Part shown: piece after piece, positions 6,498-14,034 of the stretch | Position numbering within the stretch: position 1 is the stretch's first letter | Layout: the number at the start of each line of letters is the position of its first letter | Assembly (NCBI GenBank): GCA_943326315.2 | Contig: CALPSU020000028.1 | Span: 1 to 14,586, forward strand | DNA: 14,586 nt | Reading direction: 5' to 3' | Source: Chryseobacterium gleum | Lineage (GTDB): Bacteria; Bacteroidota; Bacteroidia; Flavobacteriales_D; Crocinitomicaceae | Program-made: the position numbers and the translations under genes | The notes under the pieces: generated by a model | Seen by the model: the letters and a program-made list of their open reading frames with translations, nothing else | Database searches by the model: none | What the model was told of the DNA's origin: nothing

Positions 6498-8522
6498 CTA
6501 TTTAATCAAACCGGCTCTTTTTAATAACGCTTCAGGTTGAGGTTCTTGCCCTCTAAATCGTTTATACAAAACCATTGGATGTTCCGTACCTCCTTTACTT
6601 AATATATTTTCAGCAAAAGATTTTCCAATTTCAGCATTGAATATACCATTCGCTTTAAAAAAGTCAAATGCATCTGCATCTAGTACCTCAGCCCATTTAT
6701 AGCTGTAATAACCGGATGAGTAGCCGCCAGGAAAAATATGAGAAAAAGAAGTGCTAGTGCTGTTTTCAGCAACATCTGGGAATAATTTTGTTTTAGCTAA
6801 TGCTTTAATTTCATTGTCTTTTATGCTAGAGATATCGGATGGATCAACACCGTGCCATGACATGTCTAAAAGTCCTAAACTAATTTGACGAACGGTAGCC
6901 ATTCCTTCTAAAAAGCTTGCAGATTCTTTAATTTTTTCAACATATTCCATTGGAATTGTTTCTCCAGTTTCGTAATGTTTTGCAAAAATATCTAAACATT
7001 CTTTTTCATAACACCAGTTTTCTAAAACTTGACTTGGAAGCTCTACGAAATCCCAATAAACACTTGTTCCAGATAAACTAGGATATGTAGTATTTGCTAA
7101 CATTCCATGCAAACCGTGACCGAATTCATGAAATAAAGTAGTTACTTCGTTGAAAGTGAGTAAAGAAGGTTTTGTTTCTGTAGGTTTTGTGAAATTACAT
7201 ACGTTTGAAATATGAGGTCTAAAATTGATCCCATTTTTAATTTTTTGATCTTTGAAAGAAGTCATCCATGCACCATTTCTTTTTCCTTCTCTTGGGTGGA
7301 AATCGGCATAGAATATAGATTTCAAATTATTTTCATTATCGTAAACTTCGAAAGTTTTTACATCTGAATGATATACATCAATCGTATTAACTTCTTTGAA
7401 AGTTAGACCGAAAAGTTTATTTGCAACAGTAAATGCTCCTTGAATTACATTTTCTAATTTAAAATAAGGTTTTAGTTTTTCATCGTCTAAATTGAAAAGT
7501 TTATTTTTTAATTTTTCAGAATAATATGCTGAATCCCATTTTTCTAGATGATCAATTCCATCTAATTCTTTTGCAAAAGTTTCTAATTCTTTAAATTCCT
7601 TATCTGCGAAAGGTTTTGCTTTTTCTAATAAATCATTTAAAAATGAGGTTACTTTTTCAGGAGTACCTGCCATTCTTTCTTCTAATACAAAGTGAGAATG
7701 AGTGTTATAACCAAGTAGGTTTGCTCTTTGAAAACGAAGTTTAGAAATTTTCAAAACGTTTTCTTCGTTGTTGTATTGATCTTTTTTGAAACATTGAGCA
7801 CCAGCTGCAATGGCTAATTTTTTTCGAATTTCTCGATTGTCAGCATATTTCATAAAAGGAATGTAACTTGGATAAGCTAAAGTTACTATCCAACCTTCTT
7901 TCCCTTTATGTTTCGCTAATTGCGCCGCAGCATCTTTTTCTCCTTCGGGTAAACCTTTTAAATCCTCTTCATTGGTAATGTGTAGTTCAAAAGCATTTGT
8001 TTCAGCGAGAACATTTTCACCAAATTTTAATTTTAAGGAAGCTAATTCTTTATCGATACCTCTTAAAATTTCTTTTTTATCATCAGAAAGGTTTGCACCA
8101 TTTCTAGAAAAACTTTTATATTTTTTATCTAAAAGAGTGCTTTGTTCAATAGACAAGTTTAAATTTTCTTTTTGGTCGTAAATTGATTTTATTCTTAAGA
8201 ATAAATTATTATTCAGTGTGATATCATTTCCAAATTCTGAAAGCATAGGAGAAACTTCTTGTGCTATCTTTTGAATCTCAGAATTTGTTTCTGCTGAATT
8301 TAAGTTAAAAAATAAACTTGAAACTCTATCCAATTGCTCTCCGGAATATTCCAATGCTTCAATTGTGTTTTCAAAAGTTGGAACATTTGTGTTGGATGTT
8401 ATAGCATCAATTTCTTTCTTAGCAGCATCTATTAATTCTATAAAAGCGGGTAAGAAATCTTCATTTTTTATTTTAGAAAATGGAGCTAAATCGAACGGTT
8501 GTAATAATGGGTTTTTAGACAT
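6498..8522 (-). CDS. M3 family oligopeptidase (Dcp / oligopeptidase A type)
   Basis: This 674-residue zinc oligopeptidase belongs to family M3A, which cleaves short peptides in the cytoplasm; no signal peptide is present. The N terminus NPLLQPFDLAPFSKIKNEDF is typical of bacterial OpdA/Dcp enzymes. The zinc site is HEFGH (residues 465-469) with third ligand Glu494 in WDFVELPSQ, 29 residues after the first His, the same spacing as in thimet oligopeptidase. The substrate-binding segment HIFPGGYSSGYYSYKW and the C-terminal SKGGTEHPMVLYKRFRG are intact. Length is normal. I use ATG 8522 (MSKNPLLQ). A GTG at 8567 would prepend a 15-residue Ile-rich stretch and overlap the upstream gene by about 25 bases. 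The gene follows the barrel-protein gene by 20 bases, so the two are probably co-transcribed. Whether it trims C-terminal dipeptides (Dcp) or acts as an endopeptidase (OpdA) cannot be decided here, so I give no symbol. Confidence 0.93.
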   Translation of the reverse strand: MSKNPLLQPFDLAPFSKIKNEDFLPAFIELIDAAKKEIDAITSNTNVPTFENTIEALEYSGEQLDRVSSLFFNLNSAETNSEIQKIAQEVSPMLSEFGNDITLNNNLFLRIKSIYDQKENLNLSIEQSTLLDKKYKSFSRNGANLSDDKKEILRGIDKELASLKLKFGENVLAETNAFELHITNEEDLKGLPEGEKDAAAQLAKHKGKEGWIVTLAYPSYIPFMKYADNREIRKKLAIAAGAQCFKKDQYNNEENVLKISKLRFQRANLLGYNTHSHFVLEERMAGTPEKVTSFLNDLLEKAKPFADKEFKELETFAKELDGIDHLEKWDSAYYSEKLKNKLFNLDDEKLKPYFKLENVIQGAFTVANKLFGLTFKEVNTIDVYHSDVKTFEVYDNENNLKSIFYADFHPREGKRNGAWMTSFKDQKIKNGINFRPHISNVCNFTKPTETKPSLLTFNEVTTLFHEFGHGLHGMLANTTYPSLSGTSVYWDFVELPSQVLENWCYEKECLDIFAKHYETGETIPMEYVEKIKESASFLEGMATVRQISLGLLDMSWHGVDPSDISSIKDNEIKALAKTKLFPDVAENSTSTSFSHIFPGGYSSGYYSYKWAEVLDADAFDFFKANGIFNAEIGKSFAENILSKGGTEHPMVLYKRFRGQEPQPEALLKRAGLIK

Positions 8523-8542
8523 TTTTATTTTTATTTGAATAA

Positions 8543-9535
8543 TTATAATTTGAAAAACCAAGAACACATTGGTATAGGAAATGATGTTACATCATTTCCA
8601 TGTACATTTCTAACTCCAGCCATAGAAACTTGGAAAGCTTTCTTGTCCGACATTTGGAAGCGTACACCAGGCATTAAAAAGAATGCAAAGTTTTGAACCA
8701 TTTTAGTTTCTGTTATTGGTTCATATACTGTGATATCATTCCCGTTTACATCAAATATAGAAGCAGGATAAATTGAATTAGTTTCCCTTTTTTCAGTAAA
8801 AGAAAGCATAGAATCAAAAATGAAACTTACTTTTTTGCCTATTTTTTTAATTGCACCAAGAGAGAAAAGTGCACCACCTCTATATTTAGAGCTATTCGAG
8901 AAGTTACCTATAGACCCGTATCCAGCTGAAAAACTCATATTATTCGTTCTATTCCCATATGTAATAGTTCCCCATCCTAAACCACCATATCCATTTGAAT
9001 TGTTGAAATAACCGGATGACGCTAAAATGCTTCCAAATGCAAAATTTAAGTTTTTATTTTTTGTTGGAATTGTATATTTAATATTAAATCCAATTGGACT
9101 AGCTAGCCAAGTAGCCATTACTCCAAGTGATAGTCTATCTGAAACCGCAAAATGAACTTCAGGACCATATAAATTAACCATTGCATAATTTACACCCTTC
9201 TTAATTGGTAATGCATTTGAAGTAAAAGCATATCTAGTTGTGAAAGGGCTTTCTTCTATTAATTCCCCTTCATACAAAACAGCTACTTCTTCTTTAAATT
9301 CTTTAATTTCTTTGACTTTACTTTTTTCAATATATACTTTTCCGATTTTTTCCGATAAAATCAAAATTTCACGACCATCATCGCTTAGTATTTCTCCTTT
9401 GTGCTGATTACCATCATTTAATAAAATAATAAATATTTTTTTTTCTGATTTAGAAATTTCTTTATTTTCTTGTGCAATTGTCACAAAATAGGAAGTTGAG
9501 CTTATTGCTAATAGTATTAAAATTAATTTTTTCAT
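8543..9535 (-). CDS. Predicted outer-membrane beta-barrel protein with N-terminal SH3/Lsm-like segment, function unknown
   Basis: This 330-residue protein has a signal peptide (residues 1-21: Lys2-Lys3, an Ile/Leu core, cleavage near TIA-QEN). Residues about 34-77 carry the pattern of a small five-stranded barrel: IFIILLNDGNQHKGEIL, EILILSEKIGKVYIEKSKVKEI. This pattern, 'vxLxDGxxxxGxI...ixlxxxxGxxxIxxxxIxxI', recurs in many exported Bacteroidota proteins. From about residue 95 to the end there are many short amphipathic, Gly/Ser/Asn/aromatic-rich strands (VNLYGPEVHFAVSD, LSLGVMATWLASPIGFNIKYT, MSFSAGYGSIGNF, FAFFLMPGVRFQ) ending in CSWFFKL, as expected of an outer-membrane barrel with an aromatic C terminus. 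The ATG at 9535 is preceded by a TATTTTTG box. It is upstream of, and probably co-transcribed with, the M3 peptidase. The barrel prediction is from pattern alone; no family is recognised. Confidence 0.7.
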   Translation of the reverse strand: MKKLILILLAISSTSYFVTIAQENKEISKSEKKIFIILLNDGNQHKGEILSDDGREILILSEKIGKVYIEKSKVKEIKEFKEEVAVLYEGELIEESPFTTRYAFTSNALPIKKGVNYAMVNLYGPEVHFAVSDRLSLGVMATWLASPIGFNIKYTIPTKNKNLNFAFGSILASSGYFNNSNGYGGLGWGTITYGNRTNNMSFSAGYGSIGNFSNSSKYRGGALFSLGAIKKIGKKVSFIFDSMLSFTEKRETNSIYPASIFDVNGNDITVYEPITETKMVQNFAFFLMPGVRFQMSDKKAFQVSMAGVRNVHGNDVTSFPIPMCSWFFKL

Positions 9536-9558
9536 AAGTATGAAATTTATAGTTTATT

Positions 9559-9566
9559 CAAAAATA
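9559..9566 (-). promoter_or_regulatory. Candidate -7 box of the barrel protein / M3 peptidase transcript
   Basis: On the minus strand this is TATTTTTG, an exact TAnnTTTG match, 23 bases before the ATG at 9535. The predicted start of transcription would leave a leader of about 15-20 bases. I see no good TTTG -33 element upstream of it. Confidence 0.45.
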
Positions 9567-9629
9567 CTTTTTTTATTGAGTAGATGTTTATAATAAAGGC
9601 TATTTATTTTTAAGATTGATTGAAAATCT

Positions 9630-9656
9630 TTTAGATTAAAGTCTTTAGTCTAAAGT
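9630..9656. repeat. 14-base-period direct repeat with palindromic half, possible operator
   Basis: TTTAGATTAAAGT (9630-9642) and TTTAGTCTAAAGT (9644-9656) match at 11 of 13 positions. The second copy contains the palindrome CTTTAG-T-CTAAAG (9643-9655). It covers the expected -33 region of the promoter at 9667-9674, so a regulator bound here could affect abc-F transcription. Confidence 0.35.
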
Positions 9657-9666
9657 AATATTAACG

Positions 9667-9674
9667 TATCTTTG
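9667..9674 (+). promoter_or_regulatory. -7 box of the abc-F promoter
   Basis: TATCTTTG is an exact match to the Bacteroidota -7 consensus TAnnTTTG and lies 22 bases before the ATG at 9697. That places the likely transcription start near 9681 and gives a short leader. The -33 position is occupied by a TTTAG inside the palindromic repeat at 9643-9655 rather than a clean TTTG. Confidence 0.6.
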
Positions 9675-9696
9675 GCCCAAATTTCAGGTAATTTAT

Positions 9697-11319
9697 ATGA
9701 TAACGGTAAACAATTTATCTCTTCAATTTGGAAAGCGTGTGCTTTTCGATGATGTTAATTTAAAGTTCGTTGAAGGAAACTGCTACGGTGTGATCGGAGC
9801 TAATGGTGCAGGGAAATCCACTTTTCTTAAAATATTAACAGGCGATCAAGAACCTACTAAAGGTAGAACTGAATTGGAGCCAGGTAAAAGAATGGCAGTA
9901 TTGAGTCAAAATCACTTTGAGTTTGATGCTTTTCCTGTTTTACAGACTGTTATCATGGGGCATAAACGACTGTTCGAAATCATGATTGAAAAAGATGCTC
10001 TATATGCCAAAGAAGATTTTTCAGATGCTGACGGAATGCGCGCTTCAGAATTAGAAGGAGAATTTGCTGATCTTGAAGGATGGAATGCAGAAACGGATGC
10101 AGCATCTCTTTTAAGTAATTTAGGAATAGAAGAATCTTTTCACTCGATGTTAATGGAAGATATTCCAAATAATTTAAAAGTGAGAGTTCTTATTGCTCAA
10201 GCATTATTTGGTAATCCGGATGTATTAGTATTAGATGAGCCTACAAATGATTTAGATGCTAAAACAATTACTTGGCTAGAAGACTTTTTATTAGATTTTA
10301 AAAATACAGTTATTGTAGTTTCTCACGATAGACATTTCTTGGATACGGTTTGTACACACGTTTGTGATATTGATTTTTCTAAAATTCAAATTTTTACAGG
10401 GAATTATTCTTTCTGGTATCAATCTTCTCAATTAGCTTTACGTCAGAGATCTGATAAGAATAAAAAAGCCGAGGAGAAGAAAAAAGAATTACAAGATTTT
10501 ATTTCTCGTTTTTCGGCAAATGCTTCAAAATCTAAACAAGCTACGAGTAGAAGAAAAATGATTGATAAATTGGATTTAGAAGAAATTCAACCTTCTAGTC
10601 GAAGATATCCAGGAATTACTTTTCACCAAGAAAGAGATGCTGGAAATCAAATTTTATCAGTTGATAATTTAAGTAAAATTGTGGATGGAGAAGTTTTATT
10701 TAAAAATTTAACGTTTACTTTAAATAAAGGAGATAAAGCAGTTATTTTATCTAAAAATTCAGTTGCAATTACTGCTTTATTTGAAATATTGAATGGGCAA
10801 ACAAAAGCAGATTCAGGAGATTTTATCTATGGAACTACTATTACCACTGCCTATTTACCAAATGATAATCATACTTTTTTTGAGGATAATCTTCCTTTAA
10901 TTCAATGGTTGAGACAATATGCTCAAACAGATGAGGAAAAAGAAGAGGTGAATTTACGTGGATTCTTAGGTAGAATGTTATTCTCAGGTGAAGAGGCATT
11001 GAAAAGTGCAAATGTTCTTTCGGGAGGGGAAAAAGTGAGATGTATGTTGTCTAAAGTTATGTTTGCAAAAGCAAATTTATTAATGATGGATGAACCTACG
11101 AATCACTTAGATTTAGAATCTATAACTGCTTTAAATAATGGTATGACTGCTTTTGAAGGATCAATGATGTTTACTTCTCATGATCATGAATTAGTTCAAA
11201 CTGTTGCTAATAGAGTTATTGAAATTACTCCAAATGGAGTAATTGATAAAATGATGCCATACGATGCTTATTTATCGGATGAGAAAATTTATCAGATTCA
11301 ACTTGAAATGTACGTGTAA
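9697..11319 (+). CDS. ABC-F family ATPase, YbiT-like, with one degenerate ATP site
   Basis: This 540-residue soluble protein has two ABC domains and no membrane segments, as in ABC-F ribosome-associated translation factors. The linker is charged and helical (about residues 249-300: QRSDKNKKAEEKKKELQDFISRF then SANASKSKQATSRRK), the region that contacts P-site tRNA in this family, and closely resembles E. coli YbiT. NBD1 has Walker A GANGAGKST (34-42, Lys40), Walker B VLVLDEP (Glu181) and His of VVSHDRHF, but IPNNL (156-160) where the LSGGE signature should be. NBD2 has LSGGE (441-445), Walker B LLMMDEP (Glu466) and SHDHE. Its P-loop is SKNSVAITA (352-360) with Ile358 in place of the catalytic lysine. 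One composite site is therefore complete and the other has lost both halves. The FkbM gene starts two bases after the stop. Family is certain; the cellular role (translation rescue or assembly) is inferred. Confidence 0.95.
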   Translation: MITVNNLSLQFGKRVLFDDVNLKFVEGNCYGVIGANGAGKSTFLKILTGDQEPTKGRTELEPGKRMAVLSQNHFEFDAFPVLQTVIMGHKRLFEIMIEKDALYAKEDFSDADGMRASELEGEFADLEGWNAETDAASLLSNLGIEESFHSMLMEDIPNNLKVRVLIAQALFGNPDVLVLDEPTNDLDAKTITWLEDFLLDFKNTVIVVSHDRHFLDTVCTHVCDIDFSKIQIFTGNYSFWYQSSQLALRQRSDKNKKAEEKKKELQDFISRFSANASKSKQATSRRKMIDKLDLEEIQPSSRRYPGITFHQERDAGNQILSVDNLSKIVDGEVLFKNLTFTLNKGDKAVILSKNSVAITALFEILNGQTKADSGDFIYGTTITTAYLPNDNHTFFEDNLPLIQWLRQYAQTDEEKEEVNLRGFLGRMLFSGEEALKSANVLSGGEKVRCMLSKVMFAKANLLMMDEPTNHLDLESITALNNGMTAFEGSMMFTSHDHELVQTVANRVIEITPNGVIDKMMPYDAYLSDEKIYQIQLEMYV

Positions 11320-11321
11320 AA

Positions 11322-12206
11322 ATGTCAAAATTTAAATTCCGTAAATATCCTCTTTCGCATCGTTTGATTAGTTTCTTGAGAGATAAGGATATTCGAGGAA
11401 TTAGAAGATTGTCTGTGTTTTTACCAAAATTATTGCTTCCTAAACCTGAAAAAGTTGGGGAACATATAATTCGAACAATTCATGGTTTTGATTTAAAAAT
11501 TAATCCTAGTATTGATAATGGTGTCGAATTATCTCTTTTTCAAACAGGAACCTATGAAAAAGGAATTTTATTTTTTTTAAAACAGGTCTTAAAAGTAGGT
11601 GATTGTTTCATAGATGTAGGTGCTAATATTGGTTTAATGACAGTTTTTGCAGCTAAAAAAGTTGGTGATTTTGGTAAAGTTATTGCATTTGAAGCTCATC
11701 CAGAAACGTTTAAATTATTTCAATTCAATCTTGAACTAAATAATATTAAAAATGTAGTAGCTCATGATTTTGCATTAGGATCAGAAAATACTCAATCTGT
11801 TATTTACGATAATTGGCAAGTGAATAGAGGAGGGGCTTCTCTAATAATAAAAGATGATAATTCTAATTCTTATCCAATTGAAGTTCGGAAATTAGATGAT
11901 TCTTTAAATGAAAATATTCAACCAAAGGTTATAAAAATTGATGTTGAAGGTTTCGAGTTGTCCGTATTAAAAGGTGCGAGTGAAACAATTTCAAAATATA
12001 AACCAATTTTAATAGTTGAACTTTCTGCAAAACGAGATAATCAATATCAAATAAATGAATTGATAGATTTTATTGATGATTTTACTTTTTATGACATCTT
12101 CAAATTAGAAGGTACAAAAGAACGTGTATCTAAATTGATAAAGATTACTTCAAGAGAAGATTTACCCGAACATGATAATATTATTTGTATTGAAAAATCA
12201 AATTAA
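11322..12206 (+). CDS. FkbM family SAM-dependent methyltransferase
   Basis: This 294-residue protein carries the FkbM methyltransferase domain. Motif I for S-adenosylmethionine is FIDVGANIGLMT (about residues 96-107, with Asp98 and Gly100/Gly104), the adenosine-ribose acidic residue is Glu124 in AFEAHPETF, and the FkbM hallmark IKIDVEGFELSVLKGA (about 205-220) is intact, followed by PILIVELS. The family methylates oxygen or nitrogen on sugars, lipids or other small molecules; the substrate cannot be told from the sequence. The first 60 residues are basic (KFRKYPLSHRLISFLRDKD), with an amphipathic look that could associate with the membrane, but no signal peptide is present. The ATG is two bases after the abc-F stop, and the next gene starts 24 bases after this one, so the three genes probably form one transcript. 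No sugar-biosynthesis genes are nearby, which is unusual for FkbM enzymes in surface-polysaccharide clusters. Confidence 0.9.
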   Translation: MSKFKFRKYPLSHRLISFLRDKDIRGIRRLSVFLPKLLLPKPEKVGEHIIRTIHGFDLKINPSIDNGVELSLFQTGTYEKGILFFLKQVLKVGDCFIDVGANIGLMTVFAAKKVGDFGKVIAFEAHPETFKLFQFNLELNNIKNVVAHDFALGSENTQSVIYDNWQVNRGGASLIIKDDNSNSYPIEVRKLDDSLNENIQPKVIKIDVEGFELSVLKGASETISKYKPILIVELSAKRDNQYQINELIDFIDDFTFYDIFKLEGTKERVSKLIKITSREDLPEHDNIICIEKSN

Positions 12207-12230
12207 AATATCCATTAAAAACTCGATGAA

Positions 12231-13940
12231 ATGACAAAATATACTTTCTCATGTGAAAATCCATCACAACAATATATTTCAATAACGGCAACTTTTACTA
12301 TTAATTCTAAATCAACAATCGTCCAACTCCCAAGTTGGAGACCTGGTAGATATGAATTAGGTAATTTCGCGAAAAATGTAAAAGGATTTCGTGTTTTTGA
12401 TCAGGACAATAAGGTTGTTTCCTTTAAGAAATTAGTAAAAGATTCTTGGGAGGTTGAAACAGAAGGCAAAACGGAAATTAGAGTTGAGTATTCATACTAT
12501 GCTTCTGAACTAAATGCTGGTTCAACTTTTTTAAGTCAAGATCAATTATATGTAAATCCAGTAAATTGCTGTGTCTTTACGGATGAAACAAAGGATGATA
12601 AAATTGAATTACAGCTAAATATTCCTAAGGAATGGAAAGTAGCTGGTTCGATGAAACAAAATGAAAATATTTTATCGGCAAGTAATTTTGATGAATTTGC
12701 AGATTCTCCTTTTATCTGTTCGGATACATTACACTATAATCAGTACGAGGTAAATGGTACAATTTTTCATTTATGGTTGAATGGAGAAGTGAAACCTGAT
12801 TGGAAAAGATTAGTTAAAGATTTTAAAGCATTTACTTCAAAACAACTGGATAAATTTATGGAATTTCCAGTACCTGAATATCACTTTTTGATTCACATAC
12901 TTCCTTATAAGGCTTATCACGGTGTAGAGCATCTTCGTTCTACAGTTATAACTTTAGGTCCTAGTTATGATGTTTTCGGACCATTATATAAAGAATTGTT
13001 AGGAGTTTCTTCACATGAATTATACCATACATGGAATGTGAAATCTATTCGACCTGCTGATATGTTTCCATATGATTTTACAAAGGAAAATTATTCTGAA
13101 TTAGGATATATTTGTGAAGGAATTACTACGTACATGGGAGATTTATTTTTGTATAAAAGTGGAGTTTTCAATTTAGATCAGTATTTATTCGAAATGAACA
13201 AGCAATTGCAAAAGCATTTTGATAATCATGGACGTTTTAATTATTCTGTTGCAGAATCTTCTTTCGATACTTGGCTAGATGGTTATGTTCCAGGAACACC
13301 TGCTCGTAAAGTTTCGATTTATACAGAAGGATGTTTGTTAGCATTTGTTACTGATATAATGTTGCTTCAAGCAACAGATGATAAATTTGGACTTGATACA
13401 GTAATGAAGCGTTTGTATTTTGATTTCTATTTAAAAGGAAAAGGGGTTTCAGAAGAGGATTATAAAGCTGTATTAGAAAATGTTTCTGGAATTTCTTTTG
13501 ATTCATTTTTCAATGATTTTATTCATGGTAATCGTCCATATGAGTCAATTTTAACAGAAGCATTTGAATACATTGGGTTAGAATTACACCATCGACCTTC
13601 TCAATTTTATTCACACGGAAGATTAGGGTTTAAAACTGTTCCTCAAGGTAATAGTTTTATTGTTAAAGTTATATATCCAGGTAGCCCAGCCAATTTAGGG
13701 GGATTAATGTTGGAAGATGAAATAATAGCTATAAATGGATATTCCTGTTTAGGAGAATTAGATAAATGGTTGAAATATTTTGATAATGATTTAAAGCATA
13801 TTACATTGTTACGAGCGGGTAGGGTTATTCAAGTGACTTTACCAGAGGTAGATAGAAATTTTTATATGGAATATGAAGTTAAAAAGTTAGATAAAATGAA
13901 TACGCCACAAATTAAAGCGTTCGATTCTTGGAGAAAATAA
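12231..13940 (+). CDS. M61 family metallopeptidase with C-terminal PDZ domain (complete copy)
   Basis: This 569-residue zinc peptidase is a complete M61 protein and is paralogous to the partial one at the left edge. The N-terminal beta domain includes QLPSWRPGRYELGNFAKNV and VEYSYYASELNAGSTFL. The catalytic region has GVEHLRST, then HELYH (residues 262-266) with WNVKSIRP and the third zinc ligand Glu296 (ICEGITTY), 34 residues after His262, the same spacing as in the other copy. A PDZ domain (about 455-545) contains PGSPANLGGLMLEDEIIAING. The end, QIKAFDSWRK, is the short tail seen in this family. The N terminus (MTKYTFSCENP) starts directly in the first domain with no signal peptide, so the protein should be cytoplasmic unless exported by another route. 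ATG 12231 is the only sensible start; an ATG five bases earlier hits a stop at once. It closes the abc-F/FkbM transcript before a strong terminator. Confidence 0.93.
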   Translation: MTKYTFSCENPSQQYISITATFTINSKSTIVQLPSWRPGRYELGNFAKNVKGFRVFDQDNKVVSFKKLVKDSWEVETEGKTEIRVEYSYYASELNAGSTFLSQDQLYVNPVNCCVFTDETKDDKIELQLNIPKEWKVAGSMKQNENILSASNFDEFADSPFICSDTLHYNQYEVNGTIFHLWLNGEVKPDWKRLVKDFKAFTSKQLDKFMEFPVPEYHFLIHILPYKAYHGVEHLRSTVITLGPSYDVFGPLYKELLGVSSHELYHTWNVKSIRPADMFPYDFTKENYSELGYICEGITTYMGDLFLYKSGVFNLDQYLFEMNKQLQKHFDNHGRFNYSVAESSFDTWLDGYVPGTPARKVSIYTEGCLLAFVTDIMLLQATDDKFGLDTVMKRLYFDFYLKGKGVSEEDYKAVLENVSGISFDSFFNDFIHGNRPYESILTEAFEYIGLELHHRPSQFYSHGRLGFKTVPQGNSFIVKVIYPGSPANLGGLMLEDEIIAINGYSCLGELDKWLKYFDNDLKHITLLRAGRVIQVTLPEVDRNFYMEYEVKKLDKMNTPQIKAFDSWRK

Positions 13941-13975
13941 AAACAGTAAAATATGAGTATCAAAAATAATTTGTA

Positions 13976-14019
13976 AAACCAAAAAGGCTTGTTTCAATAG
14001 AAACAAGCCTTTTTGGTTT
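13976..14019. terminator. Strong bidirectional terminator, 20-bp perfect stem
   Basis: The arms 13976-13995 and 14000-14019 are exact reverse complements around an AATA tetraloop, with a GGCTTGTTTC core flanked by runs of A and T. It lies 35 bases after the M61 stop and 15 bases past the stop of the convergent S46 gene, and provides a U-tract on both strands. Confidence 0.95.
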
Positions 14020-14034
14020 ATTATATTTTAGATA

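Noticed and set aside
8523..8567. GTG at 8567 as M3 peptidase start
   Set aside because: The extension is an Ile/Lys-rich string that reads the AT-rich spacer and overlaps the upstream gene; ATG 8522 gives the family N terminus. It is also not a convincing signal peptide.
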